From contig JABYQR010000051.1 in the NCBI GenBank assembly GCA_022592445.1, positions 1-64,000 of the forward strand: a stretch of 64,000 bases of DNA, in the 5' to 3' direction. Numbering within the stretch: the first letter of the stretch is position 1; each line of letters opens with the position of its first letter. Origin of the DNA: Cytidiella melzeri. Taxonomy: Eukaryota > Basidiomycota > Agaricomycetes > Polyporales > Irpicaceae. The notes beneath the pieces are model-generated. The model had not been told where the DNA came from. It worked only from the letters and a program-made list of their open reading frames with translations, and ran no database searches. Positions 26,101 to 37,327 of the stretch are shown one piece after another. Position numbers and translations under genes: made by a program.

Positions 26101-26659
26101 TGAGAAGGAATTGTTGGCGATCGTTAGAGCGTTGAAGAAGTGGCATTTGGACCTGATTGGCGTCCCTTTCCATGTCTACACCGATCATCGGACCCTGGAA
26201 AACTTTCATAAACAGAAGCTGCTCTCGCGACGCCAAGCCCGCTGGCAGGAATTCTTGGCGCAATACGATTTCGACATCACATACATCGCTGGCGAGTTGA
26301 ACACCCCGGCAGATTCCATGTCGCGTCGACATGACGACTCTGCTGTGACTGTATGCGCAGCAGTATGGGACGCGACTAAAGCTCTCGAGAGTGTGAGAAG
26401 CGACGAGCCAATTCACATTGCGGCGACCCAGCTCGTGCTCTCTACGGACCCGGAGTGGTTGACGAAGATCAGGGAAGGATACAAGGAGGACCGTTGGTCG
26501 CTCAAGCTGGCGAAGCTGCTGTGGGACACGGTCAAGGTTGGTCTAGGTGCGGACGTACAAGATCTCGACGGGTTGGAGGCACTGCGGCGAGGATTGCTTG
26601 ACGGAAAATCCCGCATGGGTATCTTCGCTCGTGACGGCCTTCTCTATGTCGGCAACTGA
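23150..26659 (+). CDS. Gypsy gag-pol: gag, protease, reverse transcriptase, RNase H (ends at a premature TGA)
   Basis: The frame is open from 22,955 but its first ATG is 23,150 (MEQKSSKYAQ). Gag covers roughly residues 1-260 and carries a zinc knuckle variant GCYKCRRPFVNHLGPDCP. The aspartic protease has LIDTGSPVVLVD near residue 395. Reverse transcriptase has RWVNDYRALNANT, AKMDMTNSFFQ, TPFGLYEWTVMPQG and the catalytic YLDD near 790. RNase H follows with IFVSCDASDF, and TDHRTLENFHKQ near 1010. The tail LAQYDFDITYIAGELNTPAD is typical. The frame stops at TGA 26,657-26,659, directly before the integrase zinc-binding domain, which continues in the same frame. The full polyprotein would normally include integrase. 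Confidence 0.92.
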   Translation: MEQKSSKYAQVVVSQGAKHSPELTPGLLTPEILAAFAQSCRHYFRVKKVDTADQVSIVAAGFHNADVSDWWLNNEARFKAMSFDDFLTEMRKRWLKRNWADEIRLQLEQGTMSDDDNFDTWVEKVIRLNSLLKGTAYHLSDVDLLRHLKFRTCTKLRLAACSAEALVHTSFHDMQEYLSLKDEARRDDLAQIRTAARCAIASAPTTKVVAKPDGTATTSTAPRNGTYTRLPPLTQEEREYLKANSGCYKCRRPFVNHLGPDCPNGYPDLKTYKPLLGSTTFNSRAAASPSTTPAATASGSGLKNQNKSRVAAVEEDFDDEEVEDEPEVIAAVRPSFASSSHRVAVFPSSILSRADDETSSSDESGYVPPAFLLPHFRWSAIIHAPTLLSEPMPMLIDTGSPVVLVDSAVVDKCGLRRCTLPRPRTFRTAWGGDEHMATEWVKLKVSSSDFSWTSRSVRAIVVKDLFCPVILGLPFYNTNNCLIDPVAHTLLDRQSRTDLLKPPPPAAVNCRSPQERREEHEELRRLQQMLCISQHRNVVRELKLLFHEPSRPLQTVSSVSLSPACSRSADVGVYVPDVLAALRETIADLALKDRLRVEDAALRSQFSDCFSADSPALDELPTDVYHRFRLRDPDMVIAKRQYNCPKKYREVWKELLQGHLEAGRLVPSSSPYSSPCFLIPKSDPTAKPRWVNDYRALNANTVPDVHPLPTVTEILADCAKGKIWAKMDMTNSFFQTCVHPDDQQYTAVATPFGLYEWTVMPQGCRNAPATHQRRMFNALRPYIGSICHVYLDDIVIWSQSVEEHCKNVALVLAALRANRLFCSPRKTELFCLELNFLGHHISNRGIEADSSKVDSILTWPVPRSATEVRSFLGLVRYISAFLPTLAQHTRVLNSLTTKEAEQAFAWTSDHDVAFNAVKALVTSRECLTSIDHDKLDNNKIFVSCDASDFCTSAVLSFGETLETARPVAFESQQLHAAELNYPTHEKELLAIVRALKKWHLDLIGVPFHVYTDHRTLENFHKQKLLSRRQARWQEFLAQYDFDITYIAGELNTPADSMSRRHDDSAVTVCAAVWDATKALESVRSDEPIHIAATQLVLSTDPEWLTKIREGYKEDRWSLKLAKLLWDTVKVGLGADVQDLDGLEALRRGLLDGKSRMGIFARDGLLYVGN

Positions 26660-27995
26660 CTGGTAATGCCTCGTGTGAACGACCTGCGAGAGGCTCTGTT
26701 CCACCTCGCTCACGATGCCCTGGGTCATTTTGGTGTCGACAAATCTTATGCCGCTCTGCGTTCCGGCTACTATTGGCCCCACATGCGATCTGATATCGAG
26801 GCGCTATACGTCCCAGCTTGCGAAGACTGCCAACGCAACAAGTCCTCTACCAGGAAGCCAGTCGGTCCGTTACATCCGCTACCAATTCCTGATGGCAGGT
26901 GCGATAGCGTCGCGCTCGACTTCATTGGTCCTTTGCCTGAGGACGAGGGTTCCAACTGCATCCTCACTATGACCTGTAGACTCAACTCTGACTTTCGCGC
27001 CGTGCCGTGTAGGACGGATGCTTCTGCTGAGGACATCGCCGGCCTGTTTTTCCGGTACTGGTACTGCGAGAACGGATTGCCACTCGACATCGTGTCCGAC
27101 CGAGACAAGCTCTTCGTGTCGCGGTGTTGGAAGGCGCTCTGCAGGCTTACGGGTGTGAAGCAGAAGATGTCGTCCGCTTATCACCCCGAGACCGACGGGA
27201 GTAGTGAGCATTCAAACAAAACGCTGATTCAATCTCTACGATTCCACGTCCAATGAAACCAGACAGGATGGTCTCACGCCTTGCCTCTTGTCCGTTTCAA
27301 TTATATGAACACGATCAACGCTTCGACCGGTTTCTCTCCCTTCCAACTCCGTTGTGGTTGCTCACCTCGCATATTACCTCCTGTTTTCATGGTGCCCTTA
27401 CAAGAGCAGGAAGAAATCGACGCGGCTCGGGTGATTCAAGCCGTGGAGACCGACACGCTGGAGGCAATGGATAACTTGCTGTTAGCCAAGGTCTCACAGG
27501 TCTCGCGGTGCGGAACTTCGGTACGCTGTCGGTGACCGCGTGCTGCTGTCTACCTTCCATCGACGTCGCGACTACATGAGGAAGGGAGATCACCGTGTCG
27601 CTAAGTTTATGGTGCGGTACAACGGTCCCTATTGCGTGGCTCAAGCTTGGCCGGACTCCTCTGTCTATACGCTTGACTTGCCATCCTCTATGGACATCTT
27701 CCTGACGTTCCACGCTTCCTTGTTGAAACCTTTCCGCGAGAACGACAATGAGCTTTTCCCTAGCCGTGCGCACGCGGAACCTGGCCCTGTCATCACTGCG
27801 AATGGTCCCGAGCACTTCGTCGAACGAATTCTAGACCGACGTCCTCGTGGTCGCGGTTTCCAGTACCTCGTGCGTTGGGTGGGATATGGGGCGGAGCATG
27901 ATCAGTGGCTGCCGGGGTCTGAGGTTCGCAATCTCGAGCCTCTAACGCATTTCTTACGGGAAAACAACCTGCCAGACCCGCAGGCAGATAATTGA
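26660..27995 (+). pseudogene. Gypsy integrase and chromodomain, interrupted by stops and a frameshift
   Basis: The sequence continues in the gag-pol frame after the 26,657 TGA. There is an H2C2-type zinc region (HLAHDALGHFG ... CEDCQ), then the core catalytic Asp in VALDFIGPL, a second Asp in DIVSDRDKLF and the Glu in DGSSEHSNKTL. A second in-frame TGA lies at 27,254-27,256. A one-base frameshift falls at about 27,495-27,503. The remaining frame to 27,995 carries the GPY/F-like region and a chromodomain (HFVERILDRRPRGRGFQYL, then VRWVGYG and WLPGSEV). Both TGAs are explained by a single C-to-T change at a CpG. The copy therefore cannot make an integrase in one piece without suppression or supply in trans. 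Confidence 0.85.
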
Positions 27996-28016
27996 TTTCA
28001 ACTGGACTGGTGTGAG

Positions 28017-28331
28017 TGTAACCCGCCGGTTACTACGCGCGCATCTCTTTCACTTCACATTCCTTTTATAGTACATAGCTAGATTAGAACATCCTTTACT
28101 TCCACGCCTTTCCCACGTTTATCATTGGTCCCCCTCCGCCTGTGCTGCGACACATAAATACCACGTCTCTCCCTTCGAGCCCCTCCAGTTTTCCCTTCTG
28201 GCTCGAAGGTATGCTCCCTGTTTACTAGCTCTACCGCGATACCTTGTACTTACAGTTTTCCCTTCTGGCTCGAAGAATATACCTCGTAAAAAGTCTGTTC
28301 CCGAGTGTCTCCTGCACACCGCAGGTTTCCA
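28017..28331 (+). repeat. 3' LTR of the Gypsy element
   Basis: 315 bp, one mismatch to the 5' LTR (A at 28,239). It is followed by the target duplication CATGG at 28,332. Confidence 0.95.
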
Positions 28332-28336
28332 CATGG

Positions 28337-31300
28337 AAATATCAGAAAATTTCCCTGCCCCTCACTACCAAGCGCTACAGCAGGAGGTCTTAAGGCCCAA
28401 ATTATGTGGAGAATAGGAAACAACCTACTTCCCCCCTCCAGCCAACCATGCAAATCCTTGTTGAGGGAGACGAAGACATTATCTTTGAACCCAGGCTGAC
28501 AGCAGTCTATGTCACCATCCACCAGCAGACAGAACAGGTTGTCCTCCGCAATTACACTCATACGCACCTCCCTTATTTGACTCCAGACCACCCCACAATA
28601 TGAGCATAGCTTCCAACATAGGCACTCAATCCGACGACAATCAATCCTCCTCCCAAGGGTCAATCGAAGACATTGAAGAACCCCAATTTGATGAGAGTAT
28701 CTTTGACTCCCAAGAATCTATCCACCTTGCACCAACGCTGTCAACCAAGACAACAAAGACAGACAACCAGAGCATGAGAGAAGAGATAACAGACAGAGAA
28801 GAGACAACCCAAGCTGTACAGGAGACAAACTGTAATGTCAGGACAAACCCAAAACTGTCTGAAACCACTTACACAAAGTTAAATCAGCCAACTCACATCA
28901 ATGTTTATATGTGGGCCAAGATGCTCCTTGGGAAGATATGGAAATGGATTCCTAGCTTTTGCATGCCCATGACCCAATATCTTCAGGGCCAATTAGACAT
29001 AAAGCAAACACACAACCTGGGATCCCCAAAATGGGATGTTATCCGCAAAACAGAAAGAAATCTCTATTGAGGCGCACGAGTTGCAATTTTGACGCCAAAA
29101 AACCAGTTCCCAAATCACGTGTTCTGGATTCCAGGCATTGTCAGCTCCGTCAAAGGAAGATTGGTAATTGCCGTGAAACTGACGCGAGAAAAACAGAACA
29201 TCCTCATTGTTGTGAACAATGAGGTCTACTCCTCCCCCCCTTGGAATGAAACTCATACACCAGATCTCAGTATGGCTCTACGGAGATTACGACAACAACC
29301 TTGGGGAAATGGAGAGGAATGAGGAGGGAGAACTGCCCAGCAGGGTGTCAATGCAGACTTGGGCTGAGTAAAGTGGTAAGTCACCCTAAACAAACGTATG
29401 CACAGAAGCCAACGCTGAAATGCAACAAGAACATAGCACAGGCTGAAATGAACGACAGAGCGTAGCCACTAAATAACAAACTACCCTACACTTCCACAAC
29501 TGCCGTCATTGATAGACACCCACAAGCTCACTAATACACATATGCCCAACATTTCCTCCCTCCACAAACCACTGATACAACCCGCGGTGCGACGAGAAAC
29601 AAGCAGACAGAAGTGACTGGTAAGCCATCATTGCACACACCAGGCTAATAACGCAATCTAGAGAACAACACCCATTGCTACCCAATCACCGAATATTCAA
29701 ACACAAAAAGCACGATGATGACCAACCACATTGCAACATGGCCATACAGAACTCTCATGGAACCTCAAAGAACGATGGCCACATATGCAAGGGAGCTGAG
29801 GCAGCAAAAGGACCAATAATATCAACAAAGGGCGAGGCAGAAAATCTGAGAAGGCTGAAACAACGAGTGGTCAACGGCAAGATTAATGAGGATATAAAAA
29901 AGACCAACCTGCAAGGTGATCCAACAACCCTACGCAACAACCGTAGCTCAAATTGACTCCCAGCCATGTCGTCCCCCACCAAACCCTCAACTCCAAGAAC
30001 TTGCAACAAGACTCCCCCCCCCCCCCCCCCACAGTGGCCAAGGGCTCTCTGCAAGAGAACCTTTCCTACACCTGGCGATGCGGCCAAAATAGCGGCGGAG
30101 GAGCGCATGAAATGCATTGAACACCTGAAGGCAAAACGAGTGGAAACTGCGCTACAAGCCATGGCCCCAGGCGTCACATTGCAGGATGCATCAGAAGTAG
30201 CTCCCCCACCCCCATCTCTCTCATGCAAACAGAGGCCTCAGAGGTAAGCAGCTCGCACTAGTAGACACTCACCTCAGCTAAATAAAGAGGAAAGGAGATG
30301 GCGGAAACAAAGAAGCACAAAACCTCAATCACCACTCCAGCTGACCAAACCGTGTATAAGCAAGCTAAAGCCAAGAAACTGCATAATAGGACAGGGTCAA
30401 AAAAGAAAACCCAGAAACCCAGAGCCAAAATTGAGACGACAAACCACTACAAGGTCCTGGGACAAGGGAGCAGAAAATACGGACCAGAGTCAACTCCCGC
30501 AGATCAGGAGTTGAGTCCTTTTAGAAACGGAATTAATACTGATTACTGACAACAGTAAGAGACAATCAAGGTCCCTCAGGAACCTTCAAACCCCAACCTC
30601 AGTGCATCTCAACCACGATCACCTAGGGAGAAAAAGAAGCCCAGGAGGTCAGAAACACTCGAAGGAACAACAAAGGGAAACCAGATCTCAGAGCCATCCA
30701 CCCCAACCCCAAAGTCCAAAAATGTCAGCCCCCCCTACGACAGCAATAACTCCCACCATGCACTGCTCAGAGAGAAAATGAGGTTGGCATGATGCACCAG
30801 TCAACAGAGGCCGCGAGGAACAAAGGAATAGAAGACCTAAAACATTGGCTACAGTCATCGAAGCCCTGGACCAAATCACGAGACAAGAAAAGGAGGGCTT
30901 GGGCTTAACGGCCGAAGGAGGAGATTCAGACCGACACTCGCTGATGCCCTACCAGAGTCTGGAGCCGTTAGGTGAGAACAAAGGACCCAACCCGAGAATA
31001 CCAACTGACCACGGCTCGAGTAGGACTGGTGGACCACAATGGAGATCAAATAATGCTCCAGGGGGAGCACAAGGACACGCATCCTAACACATCTGAGAGC
31101 CAGCCTCTCATTCCGCCCCAGGCAGATCTATCCCTAGCATACTCCCCAACCCATGCTCCGCACCCCCAAGACATACAGAAGAACGTTACACAAACATTAT
31201 TTGCACAACCACCACACGTCTCTCCGATAACTACCTAGCCCACGTTGGTGCAGACCCACCCAACGCACAATGCAACACACAACACAATGTTGCTAATCCC

Positions 31301-32948
31301 AGCAAAAGAAGTCCCCCAACCCTCCCATACTATCCAAAACCACCAAGCAAGTCCTCACAACTACCACACACCAAAGCCAACACATCCCAGTCTGACTGAA
31401 ATGACGACTGACATCACCATGCACCTCCCATCTCCACCTCTCCCACTGACAATGCAGTAAAACCATAACACACACAAGCCAACAACACATAGACTCATTG
31501 ACCTTGAGTTCTCTGCCCTGTCGGCAAACTTCCAAGTTCCACGAGGCAATGACCCATTCTATCCCTTCAACAACCTCTCCAAAGAGCAGATGAAGGAGTA
31601 ACCCAACTTGGCAGGAAGGTCAATCCTCATCAGGTGGGCGGGTAATGGTACCCAGCGGCCAACAAGGAACAAGTGCAAAAAGAAGAGATCCTCTCTCTTC
31701 TACGCAGGACAGTGGGCCTCCCAAAAGGCATCTGCATCACAGCCCTGTCTGCAGCCACCCCGGAATCAGGAGTTAACAAACCTCTGTAACTTCCTACTGT
31801 ACAACCCCAACAAGGACTACATGAACCGGCTCCAAAGCTTTGGCGGGTGCATCTTGACGGTGGAGGGAACTTTATTCTTCTCGACCAATGGGCCGGTCAT
31901 TGACACATTCATAGGGACCATTGAGAGATTTGACGGCGAGGCAGACAAGGACCAACTCTGAGTAGTGGTAGATAGAGCTTTCAACGAGTCTGACCTCAAC
32001 AGCACTATTGCCGCGCTTGCGAGGACAAAAGACCAACTAACCCTTCTCCCACTGTAAGTAGCCACGGACATGGTCCGACACTTGTTGAACATCAGGATTG
32101 TCCAGACGAAGAGGCAAGATAACACAACCTTTCGTGTTGCGCACCTTTTCCTCAACTCGCCAACCCTCAACCCCTTGGACTGGCAAACCTTCCGCAACAA
32201 GGCAATGAAATCAAACTTCAGAGACCTGTTTCTGGAGATGAACATCTACCCAATCAAATGCTGGATCTGCAGAGTGTGCACGAGCGCGCTGCACACCAAA
32301 CAGTCCTGCCCAATCCAAACGGAACTGAGATGGCTTTACGACCCATTGATTAACCCACCGCCTATGGCCACAACTCAAGCGAGCACCGACCAAGCTCCTG
32401 CTGCAACCTTCATGATGATAACATTGGGAAACAAAACCGGGAGCAAAAAGGGAGGACACGGCAGAGGAAAAGGACAAAGAGGAGGGAACCGCGGGGAACA
32501 CGGAAGGAGCCGTGGAATCTAGAGGACATACAATACCTAAGTAGTTGATGACCACTATAGACAAGATATATGTAGTTAGAAGATGCTTGAATGCATTCCG
32601 AGAGCATGAATGAGACGTGAACAAGGATAGCGAGGAAACCGCACTGAGCCCTGATTTGCTGCCCTACAGGGAATAAAAATAGAAACCAAGACAATAAATT
32701 TCAGGCCCAAATATACTGGCTAGGCATACCCTAGTGACAGGAAAGCTGTACAATTGAATGAAGTTAATTGGGGTAGGTACTCCCAAACTGATGATCTCTT
32801 AGCTATTAGCGGCAAAGATTACAGAAATCCGAGAAATCACCAAGTCAGAAGTCCTCACGTCTGCTTATTGGTCGTATAGCAGATGGACATCATCTATTTA
32901 GGTCAACCGCCAATCCTATACAACAGACATATCACACTACAACTACGG
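28337..32948 (+). mobile_element. Decayed LINE-like retrotransposon, ORF1 region
   Basis: This AC-rich tract is full of short broken frames on the plus strand and lacks host genes. Recognisable parts are an acidic Ser/Thr/Gln-rich frame at 28,600-29,070, fragments at 29,675-30,247 (with a C17-like homopolymer near 30,016) and the gag-like C-terminal part described separately. The endonuclease part of ORF2 lies beyond the hAT-like insertion at 36,620. The ATAGAAAT target duplication shows that 32,948 and 36,353 were once adjacent. No complete frame exists, so it is a fossil. Confidence 0.6.
31480..32522 (+). pseudogene. LINE ORF1 (gag-like) remnant with CCHC zinc knuckle
   Basis: Broken frames together read ELSALSANFQVPRGNDPF and AGRSILIRWAGNG. 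They continue with LCNFLLYNPNKDYMNRL, GGCILTVEGTLFF and then VRHLLNIRIVQTKR. They end in a canonical zinc knuckle near 32,268-32,309 (CRVCTSALHTKQSC, C-x2-C-x4-H-x4-C) followed by a basic Gly/Arg-rich tail GHGRGKGQRGGNRGE. ORF1 proteins of this type bind the element RNA. At least two stops and one frameshift separate the pieces (for example around 31,599 and 31,961). Confidence 0.6.
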
Positions 32949-32956
32949 ATAGAAAT

Positions 32957-35900
32957 CAAAGCTCAGCACGGGTGCACCTGTAGGTCTACCTGCACCTGTA
33001 CCTGCAGGTATACAAGAGAATCAATCTCCTACCTGCACCTGTACAGGTTTGATAGTGCCAGGTACCCACACCTGCGAGTGTGGGTACCTGCTGCCTACAG
33101 GTCAACCTGCAGGTCAATCATTGCCTACAAACGTCTTCTTACACATCTTCTATAGTATAGTGTCAATGCATTGTTCTGGTCCTAACTGTCAAGCTGTGGT
33201 AACTGTTAAGCTGTAATCAACAGATACAAGCATAGGTTCAATAGTCAAGAAACTGTTACCCATCTTGAAATCTGCACACATGTCTCTCTTTTCCCTAACC
33301 AATGCCATGGTCTGCAAGCTCCTCAGGATCTTTCACTATGTGACTTGGTTACCAGTAGCACAATGAACACTACTGAAAAGGCAAGATGAGCAGGATCTCT
33401 ACACTATCAGCAGCTCTACCCCAGCAATACTAGCATTAGCAGGGCTGGCAATACAATCTCTAAATGCTGAAAGAAATGATACTTTCTGACAAGTGATTAC
33501 ATTTGAAAAAGCTACTTCGATCAGTGATTATGTTACTGGTAAGCAGATTGAGCAAGCAATTTAGACTAGAATAGTACTTTTGCAAGTAACTCTGTTCCCT
33601 ATAACAGCTTCAATGAACAACTATGTAACTAGCAATAATCTTGACAAGTAAACTGGTTGTGAATATTTACTCTAGTCAGTAATTGGCAAAGCTTTATAAG
33701 CCAACCAATCTGTGATATTACTCTGTTAAGTAACTTAATCACAAATAGCAAGTTTGATAAGTAACATAGTGTAAAAGAGATACCTTCCTAGATAACTTTG
33801 TTACTGGTAACATCTTTGATTATTCATTTTACCACTGGTAACAACTTTAGTCAGTAACTATCTGACTGATCTAAGCAGCTTACTTCAGGTATTACCAGAA
33901 TACTCTAGTTGCAATACCTGAAGAATGAAGAAGATTTGTTCCAGCGTGCACCAGCACATTGATGATTTTTGATAAGGAGAGCATGTGGGTTTCTTGTCAC
34001 ATCATTGCAACTGATTGCTCCCAAAAATTCCAGAAACACTGAGCAAGAGTTTCCATCAGAACACAGGCAGTTCCAATGAGGATGAGGGAGTTCAGACATC
34101 AACAGGACACCTGGAACATGTTCTGAAGGCTGATTCTAAAATGGCTTGTTTAACCCCTTAAATCTTAGAGCACGCAACTCATTTTTGCATCAGCAGCAAA
34201 CATTGCACAACATTACAGTTCCTGAAGAATGAAGAAAAATTGTTCCAGTGTGCTCCAGCACATTGATGCTTTTTCAGAAGTGACCCTTTTGTCCCCCAAA
34301 GTGTGGGAATTTATGGGAGAATACAGACAGTAACTGTCCAAGTAACAAAGCAATGAATACAGTTGATGGCATCACACTGCCTTTGTTATCAGCCCTTTAT
34401 AATTTTGTATCAGATCACTTTTGCAATCAAAATGCACTGTTTGATCTTTACAGACTGCATATGGATACAAATCTGTACATATCATACACCATTGGATAGC
34501 CCTATCTTGTGGCAACATCCGCGACAAAAGTCCTGTCAATTGAAGTGGAATTTAGCAAGTTATGGCTAGGCTACTGGAAAAAGTCACTCAGACTCAGATT
34601 TAAACTCCACTCTTGCTGGCACTTGATGTCAAAGGCTGGTCAGGTACATGTACAGCAATCTTCAGACATTGCTTGCTTTCTGGACAAGGACTACAGTTAA
34701 AACACATGCAACAACTGTTATTGGTTCTGAGCAAGAATTACAAATAGTTTGGAAGCTAACAAAACAAATGCAACCCCTACATTCTTGGACAATGTAAATT
34801 TGGGGTTGCATCAGCAGTGAGCACTGCATCTGATTGTTACACACTGGTTGCTCCCTAAGCAGGAGTCACAATCAGAACACAACCTGTGGCAGTTCCAATG
34901 GGGCTGAGGCAGTTCAGACATCAACAGGACACATGTAACATGTTATGGAAGTTGATATAATGAGACACCCTTAAGCCCTTCATTCTTGAAGCAAGTAGTT
35001 TTTTGAGATCAGCAGTGAACACTGCACAAGATTAATGACAAGATATATGAAGCCCCTTGCTACCATTGGTGACTACCTTTATCAATGTAGGGCTCCGTTT
35101 CCCACAACCAAACTTATCAATTGTAGTGCAGTGACTTTATCCCAGATCAAGTTGCTTATCAAAGGTGTCATCAATAGTAAATGCCCTTACTACAGTCAAG
35201 ATTCATGACTAGATTACTTGGCGAGGTTCTTACCAGGAACAAAGTTTTTGACTGAGGCTCTTTTTGGTAACAAATCCACTGGTTCAAGTAAGTATTTCAG
35301 GCTATGTGACTTGTTAAATTAGCTATCAGTAACATAATCACTTGTAACCCTGCTCCTGCAGTCTACCCAAATTTTATCTAGATTATTTAACATAGTTCAA
35401 CACCATTACAAAGATGACACACATCAAACAACCTTCATCTCTATGCTCTACTCCACAAACTTGTTTTGATTCTGTACTCACCCCTGTTGTTGCACTTTAA
35501 ATGATACAGCACAGTTCTTCCCTGTCCTGAATGATTGTGTGCTCTATTGAAGACAAACCACCCACTTACTATACATGACTCATTAAAGAAGCTTTTCACA
35601 ACAGACTTAGTCAAGCTTCTACCAGCTGCAAGTTTACTTACAGATCTGGCCCAAAAAGTGATAGCTCATTCAATCTTCAGGAATTGTACTTGCCGCTTTC
35701 TGGCCTTGCTAACACTAGTTAATGACACAATATATGAAGCACCTTGCTAACATAAGTGACTACCTTTATTAGTGTATGCTTGCTTTTCCTGCAGCCAAAC
35801 TTGTCAATTGTAATACAATCACTTTCACTCAGACCAAAGGGGTTTCAGATAATATTTGTCACTTGGCCAGCTATTAATGGCTATTTGAACAAGATTACTC

Positions 35901-36344
35901 AGTCAAGCTGCTACCAGTTGCAAATTGCCTAATGATTAGACTCAGAAAAGCATCATTTCTTCTAGCCTTCAAAATTTGTACATACTGCTTGCTAGTCCAT
36001 CCTGTTAACACTAGTACAGTAAGTCTGGGCACTGGTAACAAAATCAGTAAGCAGCTGCCTCTCCCAATTTCTTGTTTTTGTTTTTGCTTACAGTGTCAAA
36101 CAGTTTCTAGAGAATACTTTGGATGTAGTATGAATCCTTGACTGCTGTCACTCATTGTGCATTGAAAGTCAGAATTTTCTGAAGGTACCTACAGGTATAC
36201 CTGTGGTGGCAAAATCCAGTTACATGCACCTGTAACATACCTGTACAGGTAGGTACCTGCTCCCTGTGGGTCAGATATCTGCAGGTGTTGGTGCAGGTCA
36301 ACCTACAGGTCACCACAGGTATTTGCTACCCATGCTGAGCTTTA
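32957..36344. mobile_element. 3.39-kb hAT-like non-autonomous DNA transposon
   Basis: It is flanked by an exact 8-bp direct duplication ATAGAAAT (32,949-32,956 and 36,345-36,352), the size made by hAT transposases. The ends are inverted repeats: the left end reads CAAAGCTCAGCACGGGT, and the right end in reverse complement reads TAAAGCTCAGCATGGGT. Inside each end lies a cluster of CAGGT/ACCTG palindromes (about 32,975-33,115 and 36,185-36,320), like the subterminal binding sites of hAT transposases. The interior is AT-rich, with no frame over about 70 codons and no transposase motif, so it is non-autonomous or completely decayed. It interrupts the LINE-like element. Confidence 0.85.
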
Positions 36345-36619
36345 ATAGAAATAACAGCATGGTATTCAGCCTCTCTGAGACCCGAGGCAGAAGTTCTCTG
36401 CCTGTTGTTAATGCTGCCAATGAAGGTCACAGAGAGTTTGGTGACGGGCACAGTTTTACGTTATACCTTCCTCTTCCCCCAACCCCCTCTCCTCACCCCC
36501 CCCCCTCACCTCACTCCCCGGCTGAGGAGCATGCGGAGCAACACAAGGGAGAGCTCCGCCCTTCATAGCGGAAACACTAATGAACCACATACAACAATGG
36601 GCAACCCAAGAAAACCAAC

Positions 36620-37160
36620 AAACGGCATACAGCAGCGACTATCCAAATTGCTACCCTGAATATGAAAGGTAGAGGCCTGATTGGTTCTGGGATGGGCATA
36701 AGTGATAAATGGAATAAAATAAATCAGATTGTGAGAGAGAAGAAACTTGCAATAATAGCGGTCCAAGAGACGCACCTGACCCAGACCCATGTAAATAATC
36801 TCCATGGCCTCTTCAGAAAACAATTACTAGTGTTACACTCAGAACCCATGGAAAGAGCAAACACAGCAAAAGGGGTAGCCTTTGTAATGAATAAAGAGAG
36901 GCTTGGGGCGGAAAAAGTGAAAGCAGAAATAATCATACCGGGAAGAGCAATGATGTTTACCCTGACATGGCATAAATTAGTGATGCTCCGAATACTGAAC
37001 GTATATGCACCTAACAACCATGAAGAGAATGAAACCTTCTGGAAAGTTCTTGAGGGACACTGGAACCAGGGAGATAAACCTAAACCAGACATAGTGGTGG
37101 GCAAGTTTAATGTAGTTGAAGATAGACTACCAGCAAGGAACAACCCTAGTGCCCCTTTTC
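36620..37160 (+). pseudogene. LINE ORF2 fragment: apurinic-like endonuclease domain
   Basis: The frame runs through IQIATLNMKGRG, IAVQETHLTQTHV, KGVAFVMNKE, LRILNVYAPNNHEENETFW and PDIVVGKFNVVEDRLPARNN. These are the blocks of the endonuclease/exonuclease/phosphatase fold found in LINE ORF2 proteins, including the Asn of LNM, the Glu of QETH and the NVYAPN block. The normally invariant catalytic Asp of the GDFN block is Lys here (GKFN). Similarity stops shortly after LPARNN, and no reverse transcriptase follows. The copy is thus both 3'-truncated and catalytically dead. Confidence 0.75.
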
Positions 37161-37327
37161 AGGCTATATATCTTATCCAATTTGCCAACTGTAACATTAT
37201 TACTCATCAAAATAGATGTTATAAACAAAATGAATCAGTCAACCTGCTATCAGCAGCCAAATTACTGACTACTCTGACTCAAGAAATACCTTTTCATTTA
37301 GGAACAGGGATTGTAATTGTTGCTTGC

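Larger units (their letters stand above)
22311..28331 (+). mobile_element. Full-length Ty3/Gypsy LTR retrotransposon (chromovirus), coding region broken
   Basis: Two 315-bp LTRs (22,311-22,625 and 28,017-28,331) begin TGTAACC and end TTCCA, and are flanked by the 5-bp duplication CATGG (22,306-22,310; 28,332-28,336). The LTRs differ at one site (G at 22,533, A at 28,239), so the insertion is recent. The order of domains is gag, protease, reverse transcriptase, RNase H, integrase, chromodomain. A C-terminal chromodomain places it among the chromoviruses. I could not identify a convincing primer-binding site after the left LTR or a strong polypurine tract before the right LTR. Confidence 0.95.

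Noticed and set aside
30014..30033. Run of about 17 C as a regulatory or structural element
   Set aside because: It is a simple homopolymer in decayed TE sequence with no supporting context.
32957..36344. CRISPR-like or other repeat array because of the CAGGT/ACCTG clusters
   Set aside because: The motifs are irregularly spaced palindromes at the two ends of an element with an 8-bp target duplication, which a transposon explains.
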